This document shows, piece after piece, positions 52,402 through 63,258 of a stretch of 64,000 nucleotides of DNA. The notes beneath the pieces were generated by a model. It saw only the letters and a list, made by a program, of their open reading frames with translations. It was not told the origin of the DNA and did no database searches. The stretch's first letter is position 1; the number at the start of each line of letters is the position of its first letter. Both the position numbers and the translations under genes were made by a program. The stretch is from RGIG2945 sp045540355 (GTDB lineage Bacteria; Bacillota; Clostridia; Oscillospirales; Acutalibacteraceae): the NCBI GenBank assembly GCA_045540355.1, contig JAZQHB010000056.1:1-64000 (forward strand), written 5' to 3'.

Positions 52402-53589
52402 TTACTTCTTTCCGAGCAGCTTCACCAGACGGCGGGCTGCTTCTTTTGTATCTTCGGGGCTTCCGAAGGTTGAAAATCTGAAATACCCTTCGCCGCAGGC
52501 ACCAAAGCCTTCACCCGGAGTACCGACAACCTGAACCTCATTGAGAAGATAATCAAAGAACTCCCAACTACCCATACCGTTCGGGCACTTAAGCCAGATA
52601 TACGGCGCATTTTTGCCGCCTGTATACCAAATACCAAGCTCGTCAAGAGCTTCTGTCAGCACCTTTGCATTGTTCTTATATATTTGAATATTGTTGTGGA
52701 TTTGCTCCTGTCCTTCGGGAGTGAATACTGCTGCTCCGCCTTTTTGAATAATGTAGGATACACCGTTTGTTTTGGTTGTACGGTTTCTTACCCACATCCC
52801 ATTAAGGCTCATACCATTTCTTATAAGCCGTTTCGGAATAACTGTATAACCAAGCCTTGTTCCCGTAAAACCTGCCGTTTTTGAAAGTGAGCATATTTCT
52901 ATTGCACAGGTTTCAGCACCGTCAAGTTCAAAGATACTGTGAGGCAGTGATTCGTCCTCAATAAAAGCTTCGTAGGCCGCATCAAAAAGAATTACCGAGC
53001 CTTTTTCATTCGCAAAATCAACCCATGCCTGAAGCTGATTTCGGCTGAACACCGCTCCGGTAGGATTATTGGGAGAGCAGATATAAATAATGTCGGCAAC
53101 TGTGCTTTCATCGGGTTCGGGAAGAAATCCGTTTTCTTCACCTGATGCAAGATGAATTATGTTTCTGCCTGCCATAATATTTGCATCAACATAGGCAGGA
53201 TATGCAGGCTCAATCACAAGAGCCGAGCTGTCCTTGTCAAAAAGATCAAGGATATCACCAAGCTCGTCGCTTGCTCCGCTTGAAACAAACACCTCATCAG
53301 CAGAAACATTTACTCCGTTTACGGCATAATAATCTGCAATCGCTTTACGCAGAAACGGTGCACCGCATTCAGGCATATAGCCTTGAAAATTTTCTTTTAC
53401 CGCCTGATCGTCAACAGCTTCGTGTAAAGCATTTATAACCGCATCGCAAAGCGGGAGAGAAACATCGCCGATACCCATTCGGTAAAGATGCTTATCGGGA
53501 TTTGCTTCAAGATATGCCTTCGTTTTTTGAGCTATGTTATAGAAAAGATAAGAATCCTTCAAGTTGGCATAATTTGTATTCGGTGTCAT
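52402..53589 (-). CDS. dapL: LL-diaminopimelate aminotransferase
   Basis: 395 residues, PLP aminotransferase of the one-step DAP pathway from tetrahydrodipicolinate. Key motifs: FQGYMPECGAPFLRKAIADYY, YICSPNNPTGAVF, and Lys in EICSLSKTAGFTGTRLGYTV. ATG 53589 overlaps the dapF stop (TGATG). Together with dapF and lysA it shows the DapL route to lysine and meso-DAP. Confidence 0.95.
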   Translation of the reverse strand: MTPNTNYANLKDSYLFYNIAQKTKAYLEANPDKHLYRMGIGDVSLPLCDAVINALHEAVDDQAVKENFQGYMPECGAPFLRKAIADYYAVNGVNVSADEVFVSSGASDELGDILDLFDKDSSALVIEPAYPAYVDANIMAGRNIIHLASGEENGFLPEPDESTVADIIYICSPNNPTGAVFSRNQLQAWVDFANEKGSVILFDAAYEAFIEDESLPHSIFELDGAETCAIEICSLSKTAGFTGTRLGYTVIPKRLIRNGMSLNGMWVRNRTTKTNGVSYIIQKGGAAVFTPEGQEQIHNNIQIYKNNAKVLTEALDELGIWYTGGKNAPYIWLKCPNGMGSWEFFDYLLNEVQVVGTPGEGFGACGEGYFRFSTFGSPEDTKEAARRLVKLLGKK

Positions 53590-54377
53590 CACATATCAAC
53601 CTCACATTCACAAACTGTTTTTGCAGGACCTGTCATCATAACGGTTTTATCGGGCAACATTTTTACACTAAGATCACCGCCGTCAAGCTTAACGGTCACC
53701 AACTCATTTTCACGGCAATATCCCATTGCAACTGCCGCCGCAACACTTGCGCAGGAGCCTGTGCCGCAAGCCATTGTTATGCCGCTGCCACGCTCCCACA
53801 CTCTCATTCTCAATGTCAGGCTGTCAATCACCTGAACGAATTCAACATTAACTCCGTCGGGGAAAAATTCGTGATGTTCAAGAGCTGCACCGAGAGTTGT
53901 GAGCGGTGCATTTTCCGCATCCTTAACAAAAATAACGGCATGCGGATTTCCCATGGATACCGGAAGAAGTGTAACTTCCCGATTAAGTGCTTCAAGAGTA
54001 ACAGACTTGTTTACTTTGCTCTTACCCATATCAACGGTTGCATATACTGCCTTACCTCCAACCGTTTTTAAATCCAGCGTTTTGATGCCGGAAAGAGTTT
54101 CAACAGTCAGGTGAGTTTTGTCGGTATACCCTTTATCAAAAACGTATTTACCGACACAGCGTATACCGTTGCCGCACATTTTTGCTTCGCTGCCGTCAGC
54201 ATTGAAAATACGCATTTTAAAATCCGCACAATCTGACGGAGTAATAAGAATAATACCGTCAGAACCGATTCCGAAATGACGCTCCGAAAGTTTTATTGAC
54301 ACATCGGCAGGTTTTTCTATTTCTCCGTAATGATACAGATAATCGTTGCCTAAGCCGTGCATTTTGGTAAAACGCAT
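53589..54377 (-). CDS. dapF: Diaminopimelate epimerase
   Basis: 262 residues converting LL- to meso-DAP. The two catalytic cysteines lie in AKMCGNGIRCVGKYV and TMACGTGSCASVAAAV; FTKMHGLGNDYLYH is the typical start. Length normal. Confidence 0.96.
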   Translation of the reverse strand: MRFTKMHGLGNDYLYHYGEIEKPADVSIKLSERHFGIGSDGIILITPSDCADFKMRIFNADGSEAKMCGNGIRCVGKYVFDKGYTDKTHLTVETLSGIKTLDLKTVGGKAVYATVDMGKSKVNKSVTLEALNREVTLLPVSMGNPHAVIFVKDAENAPLTTLGAALEHHEFFPDGVNVEFVQVIDSLTLRMRVWERGSGITMACGTGSCASVAAAVAMGYCRENELVTVKLDGGDLSVKMLPDKTVMMTGPAKTVCECEVDM

Positions 54378-54389
54378 AATAATTCCTCC

Positions 54390-57300
54390 TTAAGAGTCTA
54401 TTGTTGATATGCTGAATGTTGTTTCTTCAAGAACATCGAGAAGGACCTTAACCGTATCAAGAGAAGTAAGCATTGTGATGTTGTTTTGGCTCGCACAGCG
54501 TCGGATTGCCACACCGTCCTCATAGTGAACACCCGAAAGCACGGCACGGGTGTTTATAACATAGCTGACATATCCCGCCTTAATAGAGTCAAGAATTTCT
54601 GAACTTCCCTCACTCGGCTTGCCTCTTGAGCGTGTTCTTATTCCGTTTGATTTAAGAAATTCCGCCGTCATGCTCGTTGCTTCAATATTAAAGCCCATAT
54701 CGTAAAATCTTCTTACAAGAGGCAAAGCTTCTTCCTTATCTTCATCGGCAAGTGTTACAATAACCGTTCCGTAATTCTGAAGCTTCATTCCCGATGCGGT
54801 CATTGCTTTATACATCGCACGGTGGAGCTTTTTATCGTAGCCGATTGCTTCACCTGTTGATTTCATTTCGGGCGAAAGATAAGCATCCATGCCGTTAAGC
54901 TTTGAGAATGAAAAAGCAGGAACTTTAACATAAAAACATTCTTTTTCTTTTGGATAAATTTCCGTAATTCTCTGCTCTTCAAGGCTTTTACCGAGAATTG
55001 CATAGGTTGCAATATCCGCAAGACTGAAACCCGTTGCTTTTGAAAGAAACGGAACTGTTCTTGACGAACGTGGGTTAACTTCGATGATATAAACATTCTC
55101 GTTTTCATCAACAATAAACTGAATGTTGAAAAGGCCGATAATTCCGATACCTAATCCAAGTTTTTCAGTATATTCAAGAATAGTGTCTTTAACCCTTTGA
55201 GAAATGCTGAAAGAGGGATAAACACTTATTGAGTCACCGGAATGGATGCCTGTTCTTTCAACAAGCTCCATTATTCCCGGAACAAAAACTTTTTTTCCGT
55301 CGCAGACAGCATCAATCTCAACCTCTTTGCCTCTGATATATCTATCAACAAGCACGGGCTTATCCTCATCAATCTCAACGGCGGTTTTCAAGTAATGGCG
55401 CAGATGCTCTTCCTTCGCCACAATCTGCATAGCTCTGCCACCAAGAACAAAGCTGGGTCTTACAAGCACGGGATAACCGATTTCTTCAGCCGCTCGTATG
55501 CCCGCTTCGATGTTTGTGACTGCCCGACCATTGGGCTGAGGAATCTCAAGCTCCGAAAGCAATTTTTCAAATGCATCTCTGTTTTCCGCTTTTTCAATGG
55601 CCTCGCAGTTTGTTCCGATAATATTCACGCCTCTGTCACGGAGAGGCTGAGCAAGGTTGATTGCTGTCTGACCGCCGAGAGTTGCGATAATGCCCATCGG
55701 CTTTTCAAGCTCGATGACATTCATAACATCTTCAACGCAAAGCGGTTCAAAATAGAGCTTATCGGAGCAGGTGTAATCGGTTGAAACGGTTTCAGGGTTG
55801 TTGTTAATGATTATTGCTTCATAGCCGGCCGCTTTTATGGTTTTGACTGCGTGAACGGTTGAATAATCAAACTCAACACCCTGACCTATTCGGATAGGTC
55901 CCGAGCCGAGAACAATAACCTTTTTATTGTCGGATACGACCGACTCATTTTCTTCCTCGTAGGTTGAATAAAAATAAGGAACATAGCTGTCAAATTCCGA
56001 AGCACAGGTATCAATCATCTTATAGACAGGAATTATCCTTGCATATTTTCTGATTTTAAATATTTCAGTTTCGCTCAAATTCCACAGTTTTGCGATTTCT
56101 CTGTCAGAAAAGCCCGTTTTCTTTGCAACACGTAAAACATCCATGTTAAAAGGGTTGGTTTTGATTTCGGTTTCTTTATCAATAATGTTTTTTAACTTGT
56201 TGATAAAGAGAACATCAATTCCCGATGCCTGTGCAATTTTTTCTTTGCTGCAGCCGATACGCAAAAGCTCGGCAATGGCATAGATTCTGTCATCCGTTCC
56301 GACTTTAATATATTCGGTAAGCTCATCTTCGCTCATTCCGTCAAACCTTTTGTTTTCAAGGTGATACAAACCGATTTCAAGCGAGCGTATTGCTTTTAAC
56401 AAGCTTTCCTCTATTGTTCTGCCTATGCTCATAACTTCACCCGTTGCCTTCATCTGAGTACCGAGAGAATTGTTGGCATCTGCAAACTTATCAAACGGAA
56501 AACGGGGCATTTTTGTTACAACATAGTCAAGAGTCGGTTCGAATGACGCCGGTGTGTTTGCAATTCTTATTTCATCAAGCGTCATTCCTATTCCGATTTT
56601 GGCAGACACCCTTGCAATCGGATATCCGCTTGCCTTTGAAGCAAGAGCTGATGAGCGTGATACTCTGGGGTTGACCTCAATCAAATAATATTGAAACGAT
56701 TTGGGGTCAAGTGCAAACTGAACATTACAGCCTCCCTCAATTTCAAGTGCACGGATTATTTTGAGAGCACTGTCGCGCAGCATATGATATTCTTTGTTTG
56801 TAAGTGTTTGTGACGGACATACAACGATTGAGTCTCCTGTGTGAATTCCGACGGGGTCAATATTTTCCATATTACAGATGGTTATTGCCGTGTCGTTGCT
56901 GTCACGCATAACTTCATATTCGATTTCTTTATAGCCTTTGATGCTCTTTTCAATCAGCACCTGACTGACAGGAGAAAGAGAAAGAGCATGTTTCATAAGA
57001 GGAACAAATTCATCCTCATTATCGGCAAATCCGCCACCTGTACCGCCCAAAGTGAATGCAGGACGAAGAACAACCGGATAACCGATTTCTTCTGCGACCT
57101 TCAGACCTTCTTCAACCGAATTTGCAATATCTGACGGAAGCACGGGTTCACCCAGACTTTCGCAGAGTTTTTTGAACATTTCACGGTCTTCAGCTCTTTC
57201 AATGCTTTCGCTCTTTGTACCGAGAAGCTCAACACGGCACTCGGCAAGAACTCCTTTTTTTTCAAGCTGCATTGCAATGTTAAGACCTGTCTGACCGCCT

Positions 57301-57569
57301 ATTCCGGGCAGAACGGCATCGGGTCTTTCGTAGCGGATAATTTTAGCAACATACTCAAGTGTCAGCGGCTCCATATAGACCTTGTCCGCAACTGTTGTGT
57401 CGGTCATAATGGTTGCGGGATTGGAATTGCAAAGAATAACCTCATAGCCTTCTTCTTTAAGTGCAAGGCAAGCCTGAGTGCCTGCATAGTCAAATTCTGC
57501 CGCCTGCCCGATAACAATAGGTCCTGAACCGATTACAAGAACCTTTTTAATATCCGTTCTTTTAGGCAT
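54390..57569 (-). CDS. carB: Carbamoyl-phosphate synthase large subunit
   Basis: 1059 residues with duplicated ATP-grasp halves: VLVIGSGPIVIGQAAEFDYAG and VIVLGSGPIRIGQGVEFDYS open the two halves; GGTGGGFADN and GGRAMQIV are ATP loops; an MGS-like C-terminal regulatory domain (residues ~930-1059) binds allosteric effectors. It overlaps carA by eight bases. Confidence 0.97.
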   Translation of the reverse strand: MPKRTDIKKVLVIGSGPIVIGQAAEFDYAGTQACLALKEEGYEVILCNSNPATIMTDTTVADKVYMEPLTLEYVAKIIRYERPDAVLPGIGGQTGLNIAMQLEKKGVLAECRVELLGTKSESIERAEDREMFKKLCESLGEPVLPSDIANSVEEGLKVAEEIGYPVVLRPAFTLGGTGGGFADNEDEFVPLMKHALSLSPVSQVLIEKSIKGYKEIEYEVMRDSNDTAITICNMENIDPVGIHTGDSIVVCPSQTLTNKEYHMLRDSALKIIRALEIEGGCNVQFALDPKSFQYYLIEVNPRVSRSSALASKASGYPIARVSAKIGIGMTLDEIRIANTPASFEPTLDYVVTKMPRFPFDKFADANNSLGTQMKATGEVMSIGRTIEESLLKAIRSLEIGLYHLENKRFDGMSEDELTEYIKVGTDDRIYAIAELLRIGCSKEKIAQASGIDVLFINKLKNIIDKETEIKTNPFNMDVLRVAKKTGFSDREIAKLWNLSETEIFKIRKYARIIPVYKMIDTCASEFDSYVPYFYSTYEEENESVVSDNKKVIVLGSGPIRIGQGVEFDYSTVHAVKTIKAAGYEAIIINNNPETVSTDYTCSDKLYFEPLCVEDVMNVIELEKPMGIIATLGGQTAINLAQPLRDRGVNIIGTNCEAIEKAENRDAFEKLLSELEIPQPNGRAVTNIEAGIRAAEEIGYPVLVRPSFVLGGRAMQIVAKEEHLRHYLKTAVEIDEDKPVLVDRYIRGKEVEIDAVCDGKKVFVPGIMELVERTGIHSGDSISVYPSFSISQRVKDTILEYTEKLGLGIGIIGLFNIQFIVDENENVYIIEVNPRSSRTVPFLSKATGFSLADIATYAILGKSLEEQRITEIYPKEKECFYVKVPAFSFSKLNGMDAYLSPEMKSTGEAIGYDKKLHRAMYKAMTASGMKLQNYGTVIVTLADEDKEEALPLVRRFYDMGFNIEATSMTAEFLKSNGIRTRSRGKPSEGSSEILDSIKAGYVSYVINTRAVLSGVHYEDGVAIRRCASQNNITMLTSLDTVKVLLDVLEETTFSISTIDS

Positions 57570-58659
57570 TGCTCTTTTCCTCCTTCATCATCCTTATGAA
57601 GCGGTCAAACAGATATGCACTGTCCTGCGGCCCGGGTGCACTCTCGGGATGATATTGCACACTGAATATTTTATCTTTATCGCATTTCACTCCTTCAACC
57701 GTGCTATCAAGCAAATTGATATGGGTAACTTCAAGCTCCGTTGACTTAACACTTTCGTAGTCAACCGCATAGGAATGATTCTGCGAGGTGATTTCAATTT
57801 TGTTAGTTTCAAGATTACGAACGGGATGATTCCCGCCCCTGTGACCGAATTTGAGCTTATAGGTTTTTGCACCGTAGGCAAGAGAAATAATCTGATGACC
57901 CAAACAAATTCCAAAAATCGGATATCTGCCCTTAAGAGCTTTGATAGTTTCTGCTACAGGTTGAACATCAGTCGGGTCGCCGGGCCCGTTTGAAATAAAC
58001 ACACCGTCGGGGCAAAGCTTTTCAATTTCATCAGAAGAAGTATTCCAAGGTACAATTGTTACCTTGCAATTTCTTTTGTTGAGTGAACGTACGATGTTCA
58101 TTTTCATTCCGCAGTCAATGGCAACAACATGATATTTTTCGTTTTTGCATGGTGAAACCCATATTTTATCACAACTCACGGTTGAAACCGCATTAGTCGG
58201 GATATCCGCTTTTTTCAGTATGTCCATACAATATTCATGGGAAACATTGGCATCTGTTATTATTACCTTACAGCTTCCGTTATCTCTGATAGAACGGGTA
58301 AGCTTACGAGTATCAATGCTGTAAATGCCCGGTATTCCGTGCTTTTTCATAACTTCGGAAAGAGTTGCCGTGCTTCTGAAATTTGAAGGCAAATCGTTGT
58401 ATTCACGAACAATGAGTGCACCTATAGTCGGTGTTTTTGTTTCAAAGTCATCATCTGCCATTCCGTAATTTCCGATAAGCGGATAAGTCATAACAACCGC
58501 CTGATACGTATAAGAAGGATCGGAAATTATTTCCTGATAACCGACCATTGAAGTGTTAAAAACAATTTCGTATACCTTGTCGGATGTATCGCCGAAAGCA
58601 TAGCCGTAGTATTCACTTCCGTCCTCTAAAACAATTTTTCTGTTATATTGTGTAACCAT
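57562..58659 (-). CDS. carA: Carbamoyl-phosphate synthase small subunit (glutaminase)
   Basis: 365 residues from ATG 58659 (GAGAGG upstream). N-terminal CPSase domain (VLEDGSEYYGYAFG, NTSMVGYQEIISDPSY) and a class I glutamine amidotransferase with nucleophile Cys in IFGICLGHQI and His in SVQYHPESAPGP. Supplies ammonia to CarB for arginine and pyrimidine synthesis. Confidence 0.96.
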   Translation of the reverse strand: MVTQYNRKIVLEDGSEYYGYAFGDTSDKVYEIVFNTSMVGYQEIISDPSYTYQAVVMTYPLIGNYGMADDDFETKTPTIGALIVREYNDLPSNFRSTATLSEVMKKHGIPGIYSIDTRKLTRSIRDNGSCKVIITDANVSHEYCMDILKKADIPTNAVSTVSCDKIWVSPCKNEKYHVVAIDCGMKMNIVRSLNKRNCKVTIVPWNTSSDEIEKLCPDGVFISNGPGDPTDVQPVAETIKALKGRYPIFGICLGHQIISLAYGAKTYKLKFGHRGGNHPVRNLETNKIEITSQNHSYAVDYESVKSTELEVTHINLLDSTVEGVKCDKDKIFSVQYHPESAPGPQDSAYLFDRFIRMMKEEKSNA

Positions 58660-58663
58660 ACCG

Positions 58664-60091
58664 TTACCTCTCTTTTTTAGCCTCTGAAAGCTTTTGTTCA
58701 AATCTGTTTTTGCATATATCGGTCGGAATTTCTGTCGGATAATCACCGTTAAAACAGGCAGAGCAATAATCACAGTTGCCCGTCAGTAAAGAAAGCTGAG
58801 AAACGGGCAGATATCCCAAGGTATCAGCACCTATTATTTTCGCAATATCTTCAACTGAATGATTGCAGGCAATCAGATTCTCTCTTGTATCAATATCCGT
58901 GCCGTAATAACACGGATTCAGAAACGGAGGTGAAGAAATACGCATATGAATTTCTTCAGCTCCCGCTTCACGCAGAAGAGTTACTATTCTGCCGCAGGTT
59001 GTACCTCTTACAATTGAATCGTCAATAAGAACAACCTTTTTACCTTTAACGCTTTCTTCAACTGCACTGAGCTTTATTTTTACCTGATCAAGCCTCGTGC
59101 TTTGACCGGGCGAAATAAAGGTCCTTCCGATATATTTGTTTTTTATAAGACCTATTCCGTAAGGAATGCCGGACTGATGGCTGAATCCGAGTGCCGCATC
59201 AAGACCCGAATCAGGAACACCTACCACAATATCGGCATCCGCAGGATGCTCCCTCGCAAGTATTTTGCCTGCTTCGATTCTTGATAAATGAACGGAAACA
59301 CCGTCAATTTCGGAATCGGGACGTGCAAAATAAATATATTCAAAAATGCAGAGTTTTTTCTTTTTAGAATCACAGTGTTCCTTTCGGCTGACAATTCCGT
59401 TTTTGCCGAAAACTATTATTTCGCCGGGTTCAACATCACGGATAAATTCCGCACCCACAGCCTTTAACGCACAGCTTTCGGATGCTATAACATACATTCC
59501 GTCTTGTGTTTTGCCGTAGCAAAGCGGTCTGAAGCCGTAAGGGTCTCGAGCACAAATAAGCTTTTGCGGCGACATCAGAACAAGCGAATAGGCTCCTTCA
59601 AGAATATTCATTGCCGAGCTTAAAGCATCTTCTATCGAGGGCAGTTTCAGGCGCTCTCTTGTTACGATATATGCAATGGTTTCGGTATCACTTGTTGTGT
59701 GAAAAATAGCTCCGGATAATTCGAGTTCATTGCGGAGTTTTGCGGCATTGCTCAGATTTCCGTTATGAGCAAGTGCCATTCTGCCTTTCTGATGATTAAC
59801 TTCAATGGGCTGGCAGTTGGTGCGGTTTGTACCGCCCGTTGTGCCGTATCGGACATGCCCCACAGCCATTGTGCCTTTCGGAAATCTTGACAGAACTTCG
59901 GAATGAAAAACCTCGCTGACAAGTCCCAAATCCTTGTGAGAACTGAAAAGCCCGTCATCATTAACAACTATTCCGCAGCTTTCCTGTCCTCTGTGCTGCA
60001 GGGCATATAAGCCGTAATATACAACACCCGCTACATCGGCAGGCTCGGCTGAAATCACTCCGAAAACTCCGCATTCTTCATGTATGCTCAT
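58664..60091 (-). CDS. purF: Amidophosphoribosyltransferase
   Basis: 475 residues; first committed step of purine synthesis. A short N-terminal leader (MSIHEE) is followed by the presumed N-terminal nucleophile Cys7 (CGVFGVI), implying propeptide removal. Class II glutaminase domain with GHVRYGTTG, then PRTase with the PRPP loop VVLIDDSIVRGTT. Iron-sulfur type Cys residues (NCDYCSACF) are present. Confidence 0.95.
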   Translation of the reverse strand: MSIHEECGVFGVISAEPADVAGVVYYGLYALQHRGQESCGIVVNDDGLFSSHKDLGLVSEVFHSEVLSRFPKGTMAVGHVRYGTTGGTNRTNCQPIEVNHQKGRMALAHNGNLSNAAKLRNELELSGAIFHTTSDTETIAYIVTRERLKLPSIEDALSSAMNILEGAYSLVLMSPQKLICARDPYGFRPLCYGKTQDGMYVIASESCALKAVGAEFIRDVEPGEIIVFGKNGIVSRKEHCDSKKKKLCIFEYIYFARPDSEIDGVSVHLSRIEAGKILAREHPADADIVVGVPDSGLDAALGFSHQSGIPYGIGLIKNKYIGRTFISPGQSTRLDQVKIKLSAVEESVKGKKVVLIDDSIVRGTTCGRIVTLLREAGAEEIHMRISSPPFLNPCYYGTDIDTRENLIACNHSVEDIAKIIGADTLGYLPVSQLSLLTGNCDYCSACFNGDYPTEIPTDICKNRFEQKLSEAKKER

Positions 60092-61701
60092 TCTTTTCCT
60101 CCGTTTGAACGCTTAAGTGCCGCACCTACAAATCCCTTGAACAGCGGATGCGGCTTGTTGGGTCTGCTTTTGAATTCGGGATGATACTGAACGCCTACAT
60201 AGAACGGTCTTTCTGTCAGCTCAACGGTTTCAACAAGCCTTTCATCAGGAGAAAGTCCGCTTAAAGTAAGTCCGTGTTGTGTAAGCAAATCACGGTAATA
60301 GTTGTTGAGTTCGTAGCGGTGTCTGTGGCGTTCGCTGATATGATTTGTTTCATAGCAACGCTCCATTGTTGTGTCGGGTTTTATTTTGCAAGGATAAGCA
60401 CCCAAACGAAGCGTACCGCCCTTGTCAATATCATCACTCTGACCGGGCATAAAGTTGATTACCTTATGCCTGCACAGTTCATCAAACTCACCCGAATCAG
60501 CATCTGAAATACCGCATACATTCCGTGCGTATTCGATAACGGCGATTTGCATACCCAAACAAATTCCGAAATAAGGAAGGTGGTTTTCTCTTGCGTATTT
60601 TGCAGCAAGAATCATACCTTCGATACCACGGCTTCCGAAACCGCCGGGAACAATAATACCGTCGAGCTCCGAAAGAAATTCCGAACAATTTTCAGCGGTC
60701 AGCTTTTCGGAATCAATCCAACTGATTTTTATATGGGTGTTATGGTAATATCCTGCGTGCTGAAGAGCTTCCGCAACCGAAAGATATGCATCGTGAAGCT
60801 CAACATATTTGCCGACAAGACCAATGTTTACGGTATAAGGTATCGCCTTGATGCGCTCCACCATCTGCGTCCATTCCGCAAGGTCAGGCTCGGGAGCATT
60901 TATGCCGAGCTCACGGCAGACAACGGATGAAAAATCAGATTTTTCGAGCATTAAAGGGGCTTCGTAAAGGTTTGGGAGAGTGATGTTTTCAATAACACAA
61001 TCGGGTTTGACATTACAGAAAAGAGATATCTTTTTAAATATGGATTCTTCCAACGGCTCATCACAGCGAAGTACAACAATGTTCGGGTTGATGCCCATGC
61101 CTTGAAGCTCCTTAACGGAATGCTGCGTAGGCTTTGATTTGTGTTCATCGGAACCGCGAAGAAACGGAACAAGAGTCACATGGATAAAAAGGCTGTTTTC
61201 TCTGCCGACCTCAAGCGAAATCTGACGTACCGCTTCAATAAAAGGCTGTGATTCAATATCGCCGATTGTTCCGCCGATTTCAGTTATAACAACATCTGCA
61301 TTTGTCTTTTTGCCTACGCTGTAAACAAACTCTTTGATTTCATTTGTAATATGAGGAATCACTTGAACGGTTGAGCCGAGATATTCTCCTCTGCGTTCCT
61401 TATTCAAAACATTCCAATAAACCTTGCCCGTAGTCAGGTTTGAATATTTATTCAGATTTTCGTCTATAAATCTCTCGTAGTGCCCCAAATCAAGGTCGGT
61501 TTCAGCACCGTCTTCGGTAACATAAACCTCGCCGTGCTGATAAGGACTCATCGTTCCGGGATCAACATTTATATACGGGTCAAGCTTCTGTGCGGCAACC
61601 TTTAAGCCTCTTGCTTTGAGAAGTCTTCCGAGCGAAGCGGCGGTTATTCCCTTACCGAGACCCGAAACAACGCCTCCGGTTACAAATATATATTTGGTCA
61701 T
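60088..61701 (-). CDS. pyrG: CTP synthase
   Basis: 537 residues from ATG 61701 (GGGAGTGA upstream). N-terminal synthetase TKYIFVTGGVVSGLGKGITAAS and C-terminal class I glutaminase with Cys in YFGICLGMQIAVIEY and His in GVQYHPEFKSRP. It overlaps purF by four bases. No PyrR-type attenuator was seen before it. Confidence 0.96.
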   Translation of the reverse strand: MTKYIFVTGGVVSGLGKGITAASLGRLLKARGLKVAAQKLDPYINVDPGTMSPYQHGEVYVTEDGAETDLDLGHYERFIDENLNKYSNLTTGKVYWNVLNKERRGEYLGSTVQVIPHITNEIKEFVYSVGKKTNADVVITEIGGTIGDIESQPFIEAVRQISLEVGRENSLFIHVTLVPFLRGSDEHKSKPTQHSVKELQGMGINPNIVVLRCDEPLEESIFKKISLFCNVKPDCVIENITLPNLYEAPLMLEKSDFSSVVCRELGINAPEPDLAEWTQMVERIKAIPYTVNIGLVGKYVELHDAYLSVAEALQHAGYYHNTHIKISWIDSEKLTAENCSEFLSELDGIIVPGGFGSRGIEGMILAAKYARENHLPYFGICLGMQIAVIEYARNVCGISDADSGEFDELCRHKVINFMPGQSDDIDKGGTLRLGAYPCKIKPDTTMERCYETNHISERHRHRYELNNYYRDLLTQHGLTLSGLSPDERLVETVELTERPFYVGVQYHPEFKSRPNKPHPLFKGFVGAALKRSNGGKE

Positions 61702-61705
61702 ATTA

Positions 61706-63250
61706 TCACTCCCATTCAACTGTGGCAGGAGGCTTCGAGGTGATATCATAAACAACTCTTGATATGCCTTTAACCTCGTTTGTTATTCTGTTGCTTGATT
61801 TTTCAAGAACCTCATACGGCAGCCTTGTCCACTCAGCAGTCATAAAATCATCGGTTGAAACTGCACGCAAGGCAACGGTATAGCCATAAGTTCTCGCATC
61901 ACCCATAACACCGACGGTCCTTGAATCGGTCAGCACTGCAAAATACTGGCTTGCCGATTTTTCGAGACCTGCTTTTGATATTTCGTCACGGAATATCGCA
62001 TCCGCTTCGCGGAGAATATCAAGCTTTTCTTTTGTAATTTCTCCGATTACTCTGACTGCAAGACCCGGACCCGGAAACGGCTGACGCCATACGAGCTCAT
62101 AAGGTATGCCGAGCTTTGTTCCTGCCTCACGCACCTCATCCTTAAAAAGGTCACGAAGAGGCTCTGCTATTTCGTCAAAGGATATAACATCGGGCAGACC
62201 GCCCACGTTATGGTGACTCTTAATAACCGCTGAATCGCCTTTGCCGCTTTCAATTACATCAGGATAAATTGTGCCCTGAACAAGCACATTGATTTTTCCG
62301 AGTTTTTTTGCTTCATCTTCAAACACACGGATAAATTCTTCGCCGATTATTTTTCTTTTTTCTTCGGGATCGGCAACTCCCGAAAGCTTATTTAAAAATC
62401 TTTCTTCGGCATTTACCCTTATGAGATTCAGTCCGAATTTTTCCCTGAAAGTTTGCTCAACAAAATCACCTTCATTTTTACGCAAAAGACCGTGATCAAC
62501 AAAAACGCAGGTCAGATTTTTACCTATTGCCTTGTGAAGAAGAACAGCGGCAACCGATGAATCAACTCCTCCCGAAAGAGCGAGAAGAACCTTTTTATCT
62601 TTAAGCTCCACACGGTATTTTTCAACGGATTGTTCAACAAAATCATCCATTTTCCATTCACCCTTGCAGCCACAGATTTCAAAAAGAAAATTGCTCAGCA
62701 TTTCTTTTCCGTATTCGGTGTGGGTAACTTCGGGATGAAACTGAACTCCGTAAAGCTTTCTTTTTTCATCACACATTGCGGCACACGGACACTTATCCGT
62801 ATATGCAATAATTTTAAATTCTTCGGGAGGTGTTTTTACATAGTCCGTATGGCTCATCCAACAAATACTTTCGTACGGAACATTTTTAAACAACGGGTTT
62901 TCCTTTGTGAACACAGCGGTTTTTCCGTATTCGCTGCCGTTTTCAGCACTGCGTATTTCTCCGCCTGCCATATACGCCATAAGCTGACAGCCGTAGCAGA
63001 TACCGAGAATCGGAATACCTGCATTGAGAATATCCGCAGAATAATGGGGCGACAGTTCATCGTATACGCTGTTGGGTCCGCCCGTAAAAATTATGCCCTT
63101 ATATCCGATTTCTTTTATCTCATCAACAGATATTTTGTTATACGGCTTTATTTCGGCATAGACATGCTGTTCACGCACACGCCTTGCAATCAGCTGATTA
63201 TACTGACCGCCGAAATCAAGCACAAGTATTTTTTCACTCACCGTGTTCAC
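61706..63250 (-). CDS. guaA: GMP synthase (glutamine-hydrolysing)
   Basis: 514 residues: N-terminal glutaminase (Cys in ILGICYGCQLMAY, His in GVQFHPEVTHTEYG), central ATP-pyrophosphatase (LALSGGVDSSVAAVLL) and C-terminal dimerisation domain (RQPFPGPGLAVRV, ITSKPPATVEWE). Length standard. Confidence 0.97.
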   Translation of the reverse strand: MNTVSEKILVLDFGGQYNQLIARRVREQHVYAEIKPYNKISVDEIKEIGYKGIIFTGGPNSVYDELSPHYSADILNAGIPILGICYGCQLMAYMAGGEIRSAENGSEYGKTAVFTKENPLFKNVPYESICWMSHTDYVKTPPEEFKIIAYTDKCPCAAMCDEKRKLYGVQFHPEVTHTEYGKEMLSNFLFEICGCKGEWKMDDFVEQSVEKYRVELKDKKVLLALSGGVDSSVAAVLLHKAIGKNLTCVFVDHGLLRKNEGDFVEQTFREKFGLNLIRVNAEERFLNKLSGVADPEEKRKIIGEEFIRVFEDEAKKLGKINVLVQGTIYPDVIESGKGDSAVIKSHHNVGGLPDVISFDEIAEPLRDLFKDEVREAGTKLGIPYELVWRQPFPGPGLAVRVIGEITKEKLDILREADAIFRDEISKAGLEKSASQYFAVLTDSRTVGVMGDARTYGYTVALRAVSTDDFMTAEWTRLPYEVLEKSSNRITNEVKGISRVVYDITSKPPATVEWE

Positions 63251-63258
63251 CTCCGTTT